Below, piece by piece: positions 1 to 8,089 of a stretch of 38,397 nucleotides of DNA; the stretch's first letter is position 1; each line of letters begins with the position of its first letter. The position numbers were made by a program, and so were the translations under genes. The notes beneath the pieces are model-generated. The model had not been told where the DNA came from and ran no database searches. It saw only the letters and a list, made by a program, of their open reading frames with translations. The stretch lies in assembly GCF_900115365.1 (NCBI RefSeq), contig NZ_FOWD01000038.1, positions 1-38,397 on the forward strand, written 5' to 3'. This stretch comes from Anaerocolumna aminovalerica (lineage in GTDB: Bacteria > Bacillota > Clostridia > Lachnospirales > Lachnospiraceae).

Positions 1-1
1 C

Positions 2-214
2 ACTATGCCTGGTACTATGCCCGGCACTATGCCTAGAACTACTATGCCTGGTACTACTATGCCCGGCACTCAGCCTAGAACTACTATGCCTGGTATCAAT
101 ATGCCGGGTACTACTATGCCTGGTAACCCTATGCCTAGAACCAATATGCCGGGTACTATGCCCGGTACTACTATGCCCGGTACTCAGCCTAGAACTACTA
201 TGCCCGGCACCACC
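2..214 (+). repeat. Tandem coding repeat, 12-27 nt units encoding MPGT/MPGTT/MPGTQPRTT
   Basis: Thirteen or so near-identical units built on ACTATGCC[TC]GG[TC]ACT run in frame from the left edge. Third-position differences (GGT/GGC, CCT/CCC/CCG) show the array is not a recent perfect expansion. The 27-nt higher-order unit carrying QPRTT appears twice. Such arrays often vary in copy number between strains. Confidence 0.9.
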
Positions 215-871
215 CCTTCCAGTCCCGGAACGTCTATGCCGCTCCAACCTCCTTTTACCGTTCCTCCAACCCGGACACAAGAATATTACAACAACCAGGA
301 TAATTATAACATGAACTTTGAAAGCATGGATGATTACATTAACGAGTATTGGGATTATGATGATGGCAATGATGAAGATGATAATATGATAATGCCCGGC
401 ATGTTTATGAATCCTAGCCTTCCAATGGGAATCCCCCTTATGCCTCTATACGGGTATGATAATAGTGAAGACGCAGATAAAGATTGGGATTATATGAGAC
501 AGATGTATCCAGTTATTGCAAAAAAACTTCTTAAAGAAATTGAAGAAGAATGTGATAAGCTGGAATATGATGGCAGTTGTATGTTTGATGAATATCCTGA
601 TCGGGTTTATCTAAGTAGAATCGCAGATAAAATATATGATAGGGTAAAATATCTGGAAGATGATGACACTTTAGTTTCTCAAAGAAGTATAGAAGACTCT
701 AAAACAGAAGACAGTTCTGTAGAAGCGAACCAATTTTACCGCGATGGCAGACGTGATGGCAGAGATCGTCGCAGAAGGCCAGCCCGGCTAAGGGATTTAG
801 TTGAAGTGTTGTTATTAAACGAAATATTAAACCGCCGCAGACGTTTTAGAAGCAGAAAACGTTGGTTCTAA
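2..871 (+). CDS. PGT-repeat protein with conserved C-terminal domain (5' end outside window)
   Basis: The reading frame is open at the left edge, and the base triplet before the first in-window ATG already encodes Thr of the repeat, so the true start is probably upstream. The N-terminal ~70 residues are tandem MPGT, MPGTT and MPGTQPRTT units. An acidic Asp/Asn/Tyr-rich linker follows, with short Met/Pro-rich stretches. The C-terminal ~130 residues form a distinct domain with EEECDKLEYDGSCMFDEYPD, then a strongly basic tail (RRDGRDRRRR ... RRRRFRSRKRWF). From memory, this C-terminal pattern recurs in Lachnospiraceae and related spore-formers as small hypothetical proteins, sometimes near coat or envelope genes. 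A spore-coat or surface role is inference only. It is convergent with the next gene across a hairpin. Confidence 0.75.
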   Translation, partial: TMPGTMPGTMPRTTMPGTTMPGTQPRTTMPGINMPGTTMPGNPMPRTNMPGTMPGTTMPGTQPRTTMPGTTPSSPGTSMPLQPPFTVPPTRTQEYYNNQDNYNMNFESMDDYINEYWDYDDGNDEDDNMIMPGMFMNPSLPMGIPLMPLYGYDNSEDADKDWDYMRQMYPVIAKKLLKEIEEECDKLEYDGSCMFDEYPDRVYLSRIADKIYDRVKYLEDDDTLVSQRSIEDSKTEDSSVEANQFYRDGRRDGRDRRRRPARLRDLVEVLLLNEILNRRRRFRSRKRWF

Positions 872-890
872 TTATTTATATAATTTCGTG

Positions 891-939
891 ATATAGGGCG
901 AAGATTCTAATTCTACTGTATTAGATTCCTCGCCCATAT
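891..939. terminator. Hairpin between convergent genes
   Basis: The arms GGGCGA...TCTAAT and ATTAGA...TCGCCC pair across an 8-nt loop, extended by ATAT on both sides, with two internal mismatches. It lies between the stops of two convergent genes and can serve both. There is no long T tract on either side, so it is a likely but not strong intrinsic terminator. Confidence 0.6.
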
Positions 940-960
940 TTATGAAATCAAAACAACCAA

Positions 961-1761
961 CTAATATCCTCCATTTATAACCGGCGTTCCTAACAATATT
1001 CTGGTGCTATCTGTTTCTTCATCATAATCAATTGCAATATGAATATTTATTTTATTACCAACTGAGTTTACATATTCATCTAACAGCCCGCTATAAGCAT
1101 ATATTGTATATAAGTTATCTTGTCTGTTTGCATAAGCTATCTTTCCCTGCAGATCAGTAACCATGCTATCTGCAATTTCATTCATCTCATCTAAGGTCAG
1201 TTTTCCCTGACAAGTACCATTTATCTGCATATTGGTTTGAATATTTTCAGCTTTCAGCTTTTTAAAAATATCCTTTATTAAGTCACGATAACTTAACAAG
1301 CTGTCCATATCTTTATAAATAGTCAGACGAACCAGTAGGTAATGATTGATTTCTGTAATATCATTGGAATTCTCCACATCTACACTTACTACTTTGATTA
1401 AGGTTTGTGCATTTTGGTTCTTTTTCTCAATGTAGACCTCACTGTCATTATTTCTCCGGTTAATTATAACATTCTCATCCACTTGAAGCCCTATCTGCCT
1501 GGCAACATAGAGAATCAGTTCTTTTTTGTCAGCCTCACTTAAGTAGCCATTGCCATAATCAGCAGCTACCTCCAACTCAAAAGAAGACACCTCCGGATTG
1601 GTATTAATAAAAGCATCCAAAATATTATGATCAGGCCTTAAAAATGCATTTACCGCCAACTGCATAATTACGGATATCCATAATACGCCTAATATATATA
1701 TGGTTAATTTCGCTTTTTTACCAACAATAAATTCTTTGAATGTATTATTTAGCTTTTTCAT
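961..1761 (-). CDS. YwmB-like exported protein (DUF1779 family)
   Basis: The 266-residue protein has one N-terminal membrane segment (about residues 18-41, ILGVLWISVIMQLAVNAFL) and an extracytoplasmic remainder. The C-terminal motif, with an IDYDEETDSTRILLGTPVI stretch followed by a terminal tyrosine, matches the ending typical of Bacillus YwmB proteins. The YwmB family is of unknown function. In Bacillus it sits near murA and spoIID, so a cell-wall or sporulation link is plausible. It lies downstream of rpiB with a 185-nt gap. The family call rests on the C-terminal pattern and overall architecture; I could not align it. Confidence 0.6.
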   Translation of the reverse strand: MKKLNNTFKEFIVGKKAKLTIYILGVLWISVIMQLAVNAFLRPDHNILDAFINTNPEVSSFELEVAADYGNGYLSEADKKELILYVARQIGLQVDENVIINRRNNDSEVYIEKKNQNAQTLIKVVSVDVENSNDITEINHYLLVRLTIYKDMDSLLSYRDLIKDIFKKLKAENIQTNMQINGTCQGKLTLDEMNEIADSMVTDLQGKIAYANRQDNLYTIYAYSGLLDEYVNSVGNKINIHIAIDYDEETDSTRILLGTPVINGGY

Positions 1762-1946
1762 ATAATTACCTCCGCATCATACTGCATAAACTGCATATAA
1801 GATTGTATCGATTTCTTGTTTGTATTATTTCCATAATTTGAGAAACCTATACAGGGAGGTAATAAAAAACTAATTCATAGTAAGATTATATCATGAGCAT
1901 AAAGGATGTTAATGATCTGGCTGCCCCAATCGGTATTGTATGCTTG

Positions 1947-2375
1947 TTAGTCTTCAATTAATTCAATTCTTCTAATGTGTCTTTCATCATTTGAAAATGG
2001 TGTGTCAAGGAAGGTATCCACTATTTTTAAAGCCAATCCCGGTCCTATTACTCTTGCTCCCATTGCCAAAACATTTGCATTATTATGTTCTTTTGTAGCT
2101 TGGGCGCTAAAACAATCGTGACAAAGGGCTGCACGAATTCCTTTTACTTTATTTGCCGCAATGGAGATTCCAATTCCTGTACCGCAAATAAGAATGCCCA
2201 ATTCACATTCTTTGTTTACAACAGCTTCTGCTACTTTCTTTGCAAAAACAGGATAATCACAGGAATCTTTTGTATACGTTCCACAATCTTTATATTCAAT
2301 ATTTCTTTCTTGTAAATGTTTTATTACCTCTTGTTTCAATTCAAAACCACCATGGTCAGATCCTATTGCTATCAT
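1947..2375 (-). CDS. rpiB: Ribose-5-phosphate isomerase B
   Basis: This cytoplasmic enzyme interconverts ribose 5-phosphate and ribulose 5-phosphate in the pentose phosphate pathway. At 142 residues it has the usual RpiB/LacAB length. Visible motifs are GSDHGG (residues 5-10) and CGTGIGISIAANK starting at the active-site Cys64, followed by GIRAALCHD. Its ATG overlaps the ywlE stop by four bases (ATGA), indicating translational coupling. The order tsaC-ywlE-rpiB matches ywlC-ywlE-rpiB (ywlF) in Bacillus, which supports the assignment. Confidence 0.95.
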   Translation of the reverse strand: MIAIGSDHGGFELKQEVIKHLQERNIEYKDCGTYTKDSCDYPVFAKKVAEAVVNKECELGILICGTGIGISIAANKVKGIRAALCHDCFSAQATKEHNNANVLAMGARVIGPGLALKIVDTFLDTPFSNDERHIRRIELIED

Positions 2376-2830
2376 AATTGTTCCTCCTCGTTAAGTTTAT
2401 ATACTGTTTTCTTTACCAACCGAGCCAGTTCCACATAGCACTCCTCGTAGTCCAATAATGTACCTCCGTAAGGATCAGTTACATCACCAGTTTCGCCTAC
2501 AAATTCTTTAATTGTATAAACATTATCAGTATATTCAAATAATTCCATAATACTCAATTTTTGTTTTTCTGTCATAGTTAATATTAAAGTATTTTCATCA
2601 ATATCCGATTGCTTTAATGGCTTAGAAATATGACCTCCTAATTCTAAGTTGTGACTTTTTAACACTGTTTCAGCTTTTGGATTGGATGGTTCTGAAAATA
2701 ATACCACTAATCCTCTGGATATAACCTTAATATCACTATTGGTTTCAAGACTGCAGTATATGGTGGCTGCCATAGGGCTTCTGCAAGTATTACCCGTACA
2801 TACAAATATGACTTTTTCGTATTTAATCAT
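2372..2830 (-). CDS. ywlE: Low-molecular-weight phosphatase, YwlE-type protein-arginine phosphatase
   Basis: The protein has the LMW-PTP loop CTGNTCRSPMA at residues 11-21 and the general-acid motif DPYGG at 119-123. Thr at the second loop position (C-T-G-N-T) is the residue associated with phosphoarginine preference in Bacillus YwlE, where the enzyme reverses McsB arginine phosphorylation. No mcsB is present in this window, so substrate is inferred from the loop and from synteny. It overlaps rpiB by four bases. Its start codon is preceded immediately by a hairpin leader shared with two other genes here (see the element at 2831). Confidence 0.88.
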   Translation of the reverse strand: MIKYEKVIFVCTGNTCRSPMAATIYCSLETNSDIKVISRGLVVLFSEPSNPKAETVLKSHNLELGGHISKPLKQSDIDENTLILTMTEKQKLSIMELFEYTDNVYTIKEFVGETGDVTDPYGGTLLDYEECYVELARLVKKTVYKLNEEEQL

Positions 2831-2859
2831 ACTAACCTCGATTCCAGCACTTAAGCGCT
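2831..2859 (-). promoter_or_regulatory. Repeated leader hairpin plus SD, copy before ywlE
   Basis: Read on the minus strand, a 14-nt hairpin AGCGCTTAAGTGCT (5-bp stem, TTAA loop) is followed by GGAATCGAGGTTAGT and then directly by the ywlE ATG. GAGG supplies the Shine-Dalgarno. The 15-nt tail is almost identical upstream of the MOSC and nitronate-monooxygenase genes, while the stem sequence differs but still pairs. Confidence 0.7.
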
Positions 2860-2881
2860 TTTTAATGATATAGTTTAAAGC

Positions 2882-3964
2882 CTATGGCTCTGTTGCTAAA
2901 CCATTATCATGAACTTTAATTATATGGTATCCTGCTGCTTTTAATAATCTATTCATAATAGCTTGTCCCAGTTGTTTGCTTTCAAAGCTTTCCGTATAGA
3001 TATATTCAGCTCCTTCGTCATCAAACTCTCTTAGAATCTGAAATAATCCACGAGCAATGGTATCTTCGTCTTTTCTTGTTCCAATACTCTTTACCATTCC
3101 CTTTGGATAACAGGACAAAGTTTCATCTGTAGAAATAATACCAACTTTAAAACCTTTTGATGTTTTTTCCGCCGCATACTTATTGATTGCTTGAATAACC
3201 GCCTCAGTAGTACCTTCAAGTATGGTTAAATCACCCTTTGGTGCATAATGTTTATATTTCATTCCCGGCGCTTTCGGAATAATACCTGTATCCCCTTTCC
3301 TTGCAAGCACCGCTTTATCAAAATTCACAGGACCAACTACAGCTTCTAACATAGAGGCAGTAATGTATCCCGGCCTGAGAATAGTTGGAACCTCACCTGT
3401 TACATCCACAATAGTAGATTCTAATCCTATATCCACCATACCGCCGTCTACAATCATTTCAATTCTGCCATCCATATCTTCTATTACATGTTCAGCCATT
3501 GTTGGACTTGGTCTTCCTGATATGTTGGCACTGGGAGCTGCAATATATACTCCCGATTTACGAATCAATTCATAAGCAATGGGATGGGAAGGTATTCGAA
3601 TAGCTACTGTTTCTAATCCACCGGTGGTATTATAGGGAACCCTATCACTTTTATTAAAAATCATAGTCAGGGGCCCCGGCCAAAATGCATTAGCCAATTT
3701 CATACCTGCTTCCGGGCAATCCGCCGTTAACTCTTTTAATGATCCCATATGGGCAATATGAAGAATAAGAGGATTATCAGAAGGTCTCCCTTTGGCCGCA
3801 TATATCTTCCCAGAAGCCTCAGAATTTAATCCGTCAGCACCTAATCCATATACGGTTTCTGTGGGAAATGCAACTAATCCGCCTTTTCTAAGAATATCCG
3901 ATGCTTCCTTTAATTCATCTTCATTAAAATTATTTTTATCTAATTTTATTATTTTTGTTTTCAT
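2882..3964 (-). CDS. tsaC: L-threonylcarbamoyladenylate synthase (Sua5/YwlC type)
   Basis: The enzyme makes threonylcarbamoyl-AMP from threonine, bicarbonate and ATP for the t6A37 tRNA modification. The N-terminal YrdC domain shows GGLVAFPTETVYGLG, the KGRPSDNPL motif, and TTGGLETVAIRIPSHP followed by SANISGRPSPT. A C-terminal Sua5 domain (from about PGMKYKHYAPKG) brings it to about 360 residues, normal for the two-domain type. An ATG 66 nt further upstream is in frame, but I chose 3964 because GGAG sits five bases before it and the added N-terminus is unlike the family. It heads the tsaC-ywlE-rpiB cluster. Confidence 0.93.
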   Translation of the reverse strand: MKTKIIKLDKNNFNEDELKEASDILRKGGLVAFPTETVYGLGADGLNSEASGKIYAAKGRPSDNPLILHIAHMGSLKELTADCPEAGMKLANAFWPGPLTMIFNKSDRVPYNTTGGLETVAIRIPSHPIAYELIRKSGVYIAAPSANISGRPSPTMAEHVIEDMDGRIEMIVDGGMVDIGLESTIVDVTGEVPTILRPGYITASMLEAVVGPVNFDKAVLARKGDTGIIPKAPGMKYKHYAPKGDLTILEGTTEAVIQAINKYAAEKTSKGFKVGIISTDETLSCYPKGMVKSIGTRKDEDTIARGLFQILREFDDEGAEYIYTESFESKQLGQAIMNRLLKAAGYHIIKVHDNGLATEP

Positions 3965-4057
3965 TGTAACTCCATTCTGGGTAATTCCAGCCCTGTAAAT
4001 CAAAAACATTATAGCACTATATTTATTCATTTTCCATAACTAATTATGATTATAAGC

Positions 4058-4096
4058 AAAAATGTCATTCTGAGCCCTTTTATCCTCAGAATGACA
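4058..4096 (-). terminator. Intrinsic terminator after cwlD
   Basis: A perfect 12-bp stem, TGTCATTCTGAG with CTCAGAATGACA, has a 10-nt loop. On the minus strand it is followed by TTTTTG. It separates the cwlD/GH18 genes from tsaC. CTTTTATTAT on the other side gives weaker activity on the plus strand. Confidence 0.88.
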
Positions 4097-4148
4097 CTTT
4101 TATTATATTTCTTTCATAGTTATGGATTTTTTAATAGTTTCGTTATCT

Positions 4149-4889
4149 CTAATGAGGGGCATCTTTCGTGGATTGATTTATGTAACTTAGTATTCCAAGA
4201 TGTATGGACCATGCCAGTTTCTCTTGATAAGTTTCATCCAGCAGCAAAGCTGCCTCTGTATAATTGGATAAAAAACCGCATTCAATAATAATCAGAGGGC
4301 GATTACTTTTCTTTAGCATATAATAATTGCTGTTTGATTTTGCAAGCCGTTTATTACCGTCATTTAGACTTTTCTTTAATTGTTCCTGCATAAGCTCTGC
4401 AAATTCTTTCCCTTCCTCTGAATTGGAGTAGTAGAATACCTGAGCACCTTTTATACTTTCCTGCCCAAAACTGTTTTGATGGATACTAACAGCAACTACC
4501 GCATCACTGTTATTAATTATTTCCACCCTATTTCTTAAATCCGCAGCTTTCTTACTTGAATCACTTTCTGAGTAAAGGCCTTTGTCTTCTTCTCTTGTCA
4601 TGATAACATTAATATCATTTTGTTCTAATATGGTTTTTAGCTTTAATGAAATACTTAAGTTAATGTCCTTTTCGAGAGAATCATTTAAACCAACTTTTCC
4701 GGGATCAAATCCACCATGCCCGGGGTCTATAACAACGGTTATTCTTTTCTTATTGTCTTCCTTTAACCTTGCGGTACTATCCTGCATAACGCCTACAGAG
4801 GGCTCAGCCAGTATATAGATGGATAAGGCAGCCATAATCAGAAATACAAGGTTAAAATACTTTTTTATCTGTATTTTCTTTGGATTCAT
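4149..4889 (-). CDS. cwlD: N-acetylmuramoyl-L-alanine amidase, CwlD-like
   Basis: This is an Amidase_3 enzyme that cleaves the peptide side chain from muramic acid; CwlD does this during spore-cortex muramic-lactam formation. It has an N-terminal membrane anchor or signal (residues ~11-28) and VVIDPGHGGFDPG with His58. Glu73 is the likely second zinc ligand, His137 lies in SIHQNS, and catalytic Glu203 lies in IIIECGFLSN. At 246 residues it is CwlD-sized and has no extra binding domain. It lies 66 nt downstream of the GH18 gene on the same strand. The CwlD label rather than a generic amidase rests on length and the sporulation-type neighbour. Confidence 0.82.
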   Translation of the reverse strand: MNPKKIQIKKYFNLVFLIMAALSIYILAEPSVGVMQDSTARLKEDNKKRITVVIDPGHGGFDPGKVGLNDSLEKDINLSISLKLKTILEQNDINVIMTREEDKGLYSESDSSKKAADLRNRVEIINNSDAVVAVSIHQNSFGQESIKGAQVFYYSNSEEGKEFAELMQEQLKKSLNDGNKRLAKSNSNYYMLKKSNRPLIIIECGFLSNYTEAALLLDETYQEKLAWSIHLGILSYINQSTKDAPH

Positions 4890-4955
4890 ATGCTAATCTC
4901 ATTTCCTGTCATCATTATATTCTATGAAAGAAATGAAAACCCTATGATTCCTGAT

Positions 4956-6659
4956 TTAATTTATATACTTTTGAATTATATTCCAAACGGATTCTTTTTC
5001 AAGGCCCAGCTTCCAACCTGCTATTCCTGCCAAATCTGCCTGATCAATTAATTTTAATTTTGCCTCTATGGATTCATCTTCTTCCAGCCAGATTTTATAA
5101 GTAGCATCATCTATCTGATATTCACCATAATACTGTCCTGCTTCTTTATCCCATACCGGTTCCACATCGTTACGTTCAAGAGCATCTATTCCGGAAGACA
5201 TTCCTAAAGCTTCTGAAGTTACCTTAATCTCCCCATTTTCCTGAACTTCCTTCCACAGTCTCGTATAGAATGGAATTCCCATAATAATTCTTTCCTTTGG
5301 AACCATTTCCAAGGTACGTTTAATAGCCTGCTCTACAAAGCCTATGGAAGAAACAGAACCGCTTACCTCGGAATTTCCATGATGTTCATCGTATGCCATT
5401 ATAATTACATAGTCTGCCACAATACCTTGTTCACCTCTGTCGTAGTAAGCAGAATATTCCGCAGGTACGTAATTGTCTATAGATAAAACGATATCGTTGT
5501 TTCTGCACTTTACGGATAACTCCCGAATAAATTGAATATAATATCCTCCTGCTTCCGCGCTGATTCTTTCAAAATCAATATTTATACCATCTATATTATA
5601 TTTAATTACTTCTGCAAGTAACTCGTTAATCAGCTTTTCTCTCTTTGATGTATAAGAAAGAACTTCCAGCATATTTACTTCCGGATTAAAATCATCAACT
5701 AAAGCCCATACTTCTATTCCTTTGGAGTGGGCACGTTCCACATAAGTTTCACTAGCCAGTGAACTTATGTTTCCATCATTATTTTCCACTTTAAACCAGG
5801 TTGGAGAAACTGTGGTTACGCTTTTTGTTTTTTCAAGCAAATTCAAAAGTCCATTATTGGCATCCCGATTAGTAACCTGGTGCCATACCAAATTAATAGC
5901 ACCTTTTTTGGAAATATGAGTATATTCAGGAGCAACATAATCACTTTCTATGGTTTCATAGTAAGATTCTCTTATGTTTTTATTTTTAACATAACCAATA
6001 ATACCATCCTCTGTCATAACCTTACTAAAACCTTTTTTAACTACCTCACTGGTATCTACATATAAAAGCTTCGTATCCGCTTCTAATTGTTTTAATATCT
6101 TGCTCTTAATACTAGGTTCTATCCTTAATTGAGTGGTTTTTTTCACCGTTGTATACAAATAATCACCGGTTTTATATTCTATCACTGCTCGATTTGGTTC
6201 CTCATAGAATTCATAATCCAGATCGGTATATTGCTTTACAAAATCAATGGAAACATAAACTTGTTCCCCTTCTGTTTTCACAATTATTTTGTCCGCTTCT
6301 TTTTTGTTTTTATTGACAAAATATTCTCTGCTTCCCACTTCTGCTTTTATTACTTCTGTTGGAGTGGTATAACTTAATATGTTTTCAAAACCATCCCAGT
6401 GAAATCTTTTATTAAAGGTTTTAACTACGGTATCATAATCTAAATATATCTGGCCATCTGCAAGAAGTCCCTTTTTATCATATATTTTATCCTGCAGAAT
6501 AATCAGAACTTCTTTATCACTTACTTTATAATATTCATCTAAAGCTATAACCTCTTTACTTGGTGTCAGAGATTTCATAACAGATGCAATAATTATAATA
6601 AAAATTATTAATAAAGCAATACTGGTACCAATAATAGCTTGCTTTGTCTTTCTCTCCAT
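4956..6659 (-). CDS. Membrane-anchored GH18 glycosidase with SH3 and stalk domains
   Basis: The 567-residue protein starts with a membrane anchor (residues ~10-28). A copper-amine-oxidase-N-like stalk region (~45-165), a bacterial SH3 domain (~170-232) and a GH18 barrel (~255-567) follow. DGINIDFE at 357-364 is the GH18 signature, with catalytic acid Glu364, and MAYDEHHGNSEVSG follows. GH18 proteins of this build act on peptidoglycan or spore cortex (YaaH/SleL/YdhD group) rather than chitin. I chose the ATG at 6659 because GAGGAGG lies six bases upstream; the ATG 15 nt earlier would overlap that site. The adjacent cwlD supports a cell-wall role. Confidence 0.85.
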   Translation of the reverse strand: MERKTKQAIIGTSIALLIIFIIIIASVMKSLTPSKEVIALDEYYKVSDKEVLIILQDKIYDKKGLLADGQIYLDYDTVVKTFNKRFHWDGFENILSYTTPTEVIKAEVGSREYFVNKNKKEADKIIVKTEGEQVYVSIDFVKQYTDLDYEFYEEPNRAVIEYKTGDYLYTTVKKTTQLRIEPSIKSKILKQLEADTKLLYVDTSEVVKKGFSKVMTEDGIIGYVKNKNIRESYYETIESDYVAPEYTHISKKGAINLVWHQVTNRDANNGLLNLLEKTKSVTTVSPTWFKVENNDGNISSLASETYVERAHSKGIEVWALVDDFNPEVNMLEVLSYTSKREKLINELLAEVIKYNIDGINIDFERISAEAGGYYIQFIRELSVKCRNNDIVLSIDNYVPAEYSAYYDRGEQGIVADYVIIMAYDEHHGNSEVSGSVSSIGFVEQAIKRTLEMVPKERIIMGIPFYTRLWKEVQENGEIKVTSEALGMSSGIDALERNDVEPVWDKEAGQYYGEYQIDDATYKIWLEEDESIEAKLKLIDQADLAGIAGWKLGLEKESVWNIIQKYIN

Positions 6660-6714
6660 GGTTGTCCTCCTCATATACTCTCTTTCATCCTTCCAATCAT
6701 ATTACTGCAAAGAG

Positions 6715-6745
6715 GCATCTTAAATAATAGGTTAAGATGCTTTTT
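6715..6745. terminator. Hairpin with T tract upstream of the GH18 gene
   Basis: GCATCTTAA and TTAAGATGC form a perfect 9-bp stem with an 8-nt loop, followed on the plus strand by TTTTTCTTC. No plus-strand gene ends here, so its job is unclear. It could be a weak minus-strand attenuator or a remnant. It lies in a 729-nt gene-free stretch (6660-7388). Confidence 0.5.
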
Positions 6746-6879
6746 CTTCAGGCTTTGCTTCTACAAAAACTGTTTTGCACGTTCTGTTTTTCGCTTCAAC
6801 TCATTATAACATTTATTATTCTTGTCGTCATTACTAAAATCGACTTTTTCTTAATTAATACTACATATTATTTATATAG

Positions 6880-6928
6880 AAAAAGCAGGAGCAACCTATT
6901 TATATAAATAATATTGCCCTGCCTTTTT
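6880..6928 (-). terminator. Bidirectional terminator in the long intergenic stretch
   Basis: On the minus strand GGCAGGGCAA pairs with TTGCTCCTGC (one mismatch, one bulge) around an AT-rich palindromic loop, then TTTTTCT. On the plus strand the same stem is followed by TTTTTTATTT. It lies about 460 nt after the kinase operon stop, leaving room for a long 3' UTR or an unannotated RNA in 6930-7388. Confidence 0.65.
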
Positions 6929-7141
6929 TATTTAAGTTAATTATAAAATGTTTTTGCAATTAAAAAATCAAAATTTTATCGGTGATTATGAATTGTAAAA
7001 TTTCTTGTAAATTTAGTAAAAGGCCAACATTAGCATTGAGGATACGAATTGTAAAGCCTAATACTGTATTTATTCCATGATTCTTCTATATAATATTATT
7101 TCCCTTTCACGTGGTACTTATATTCCTCTTTATCTTTAGAT

Positions 7142-7167
7142 AATACTTAAAAGATCTTTTAAGTATT
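7142..7167. repeat. Perfect 26-bp palindrome
   Basis: AATACTTAAAAGA is followed immediately by its exact reverse complement with no loop. A loop-free perfect dyad fits a dimeric regulator site better than a terminator. The surrounding 6932-7388 stretch is AT-rich, and I see no convincing gene in it. Confidence 0.8.
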
Positions 7168-7388
7168 TGAAACGGATTGACATATTCAAAGTAACCGCTG
7201 TAGTCAAAATCTTATTCATTACTTTTTCTTTTATAATCCTGCAAGCAGTAAGAACCGGCAATATGAATTTATATCTTACTCAAAGGTGCATTATAATATT
7301 CATTAATTGACTTAATTGGGATAAGGAAGGTTAGATTGTGATATGCTATACCATTTTTTAAATCTATATGACCGGCTTACAACTATAC

Positions 7389-8030
7389 TTATATAATTTT
7401 CTGAAAGAAATGAATGGTTTCCTCAGACAAAGAAAAGGGATTAGGTTCATAGGGAATCCTCCATAACTGCTTTCGGAAATCCCTGCCCGCTTGCTTTATC
7501 CCCTGCTTCTCCACAAAGGGAATCATATATTGCCACTCATCACTTTGATTTATATGACAAGTATGCTCATAAAATCTTTCTAACTCATGTTGTTTCCATG
7601 GTGTCAGGCTGCTAACTACAATTTTTTTGTCACAACGGAGGAATTCATGCTTATTTTTCGTAAAATCCATTCCCAGATCCAATATGATGCAATCAAAAGA
7701 ACCACCTATAATCTCAGACAGATCAGCAGGTTTTACACTTTTGTAATAGGTCACCCGGTGAATAAGGAAAAAGCCCTCTTCCTCTGAACCTTCTTTTGCA
7801 CTACAGTATGTTCCTTCGTATAGATGCTGCATATGTTTTATATCTTTTCGCTGACCGTACTCCACATAAGCGACTTTTTTACCCAACCACTCACTTAGAT
7901 AGCTGGCAACCATAATACTCAAGTGGGTAACCCCTGCTCCATGATGAGTCCCTATTAATCCTATCGTTAATTTCCCGGGTTGATTTTCCTTTCGGGATAT
8001 TTTTTTTAGCAGAATGGGTACTTTCTTCAT
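7389..8030 (-). CDS. MinD/ParA-like protein with degenerate P-loop
   Basis: The 213-residue protein resembles the MinD/ParA/CpaE fold. After a short basic N-terminus comes LTIGLIGTHHGAGVTHLS (residues 21-38), where the canonical KGGxGKT is replaced by HHGAGVT, so the signature lysines are missing. A strand ending DCIILDLG stands in for the second acidic motif. Its C-terminal RIPYEPNPF recurs as RIPYEPDPF at the end of the upstream kinase, indicating homology between this protein and the kinase's C-terminal domain. It follows the kinase by 59 nt with TGGAGG before its ATG, so the two are probably one operon. Nucleotide binding may be lost; function is unknown. Confidence 0.65.
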   Translation of the reverse strand: MKKVPILLKKISRKENQPGKLTIGLIGTHHGAGVTHLSIMVASYLSEWLGKKVAYVEYGQRKDIKHMQHLYEGTYCSAKEGSEEEGFFLIHRVTYYKSVKPADLSEIIGGSFDCIILDLGMDFTKNKHEFLRCDKKIVVSSLTPWKQHELERFYEHTCHINQSDEWQYMIPFVEKQGIKQAGRDFRKQLWRIPYEPNPFSLSEETIHFFQKII

Positions 8031-8089
8031 ATGTCCTCCAGGTATAAAATACGGTAATTTAGGTTATTTACACTGATCTATATAAAAAT

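Noticed and set aside
6988-7080. 30-residue plus-strand frame starting MNCKISCKF in the long intergenic stretch
   Set aside because: No convincing SD or promoter was seen; a frame of this length is expected by chance in AT-rich DNA.
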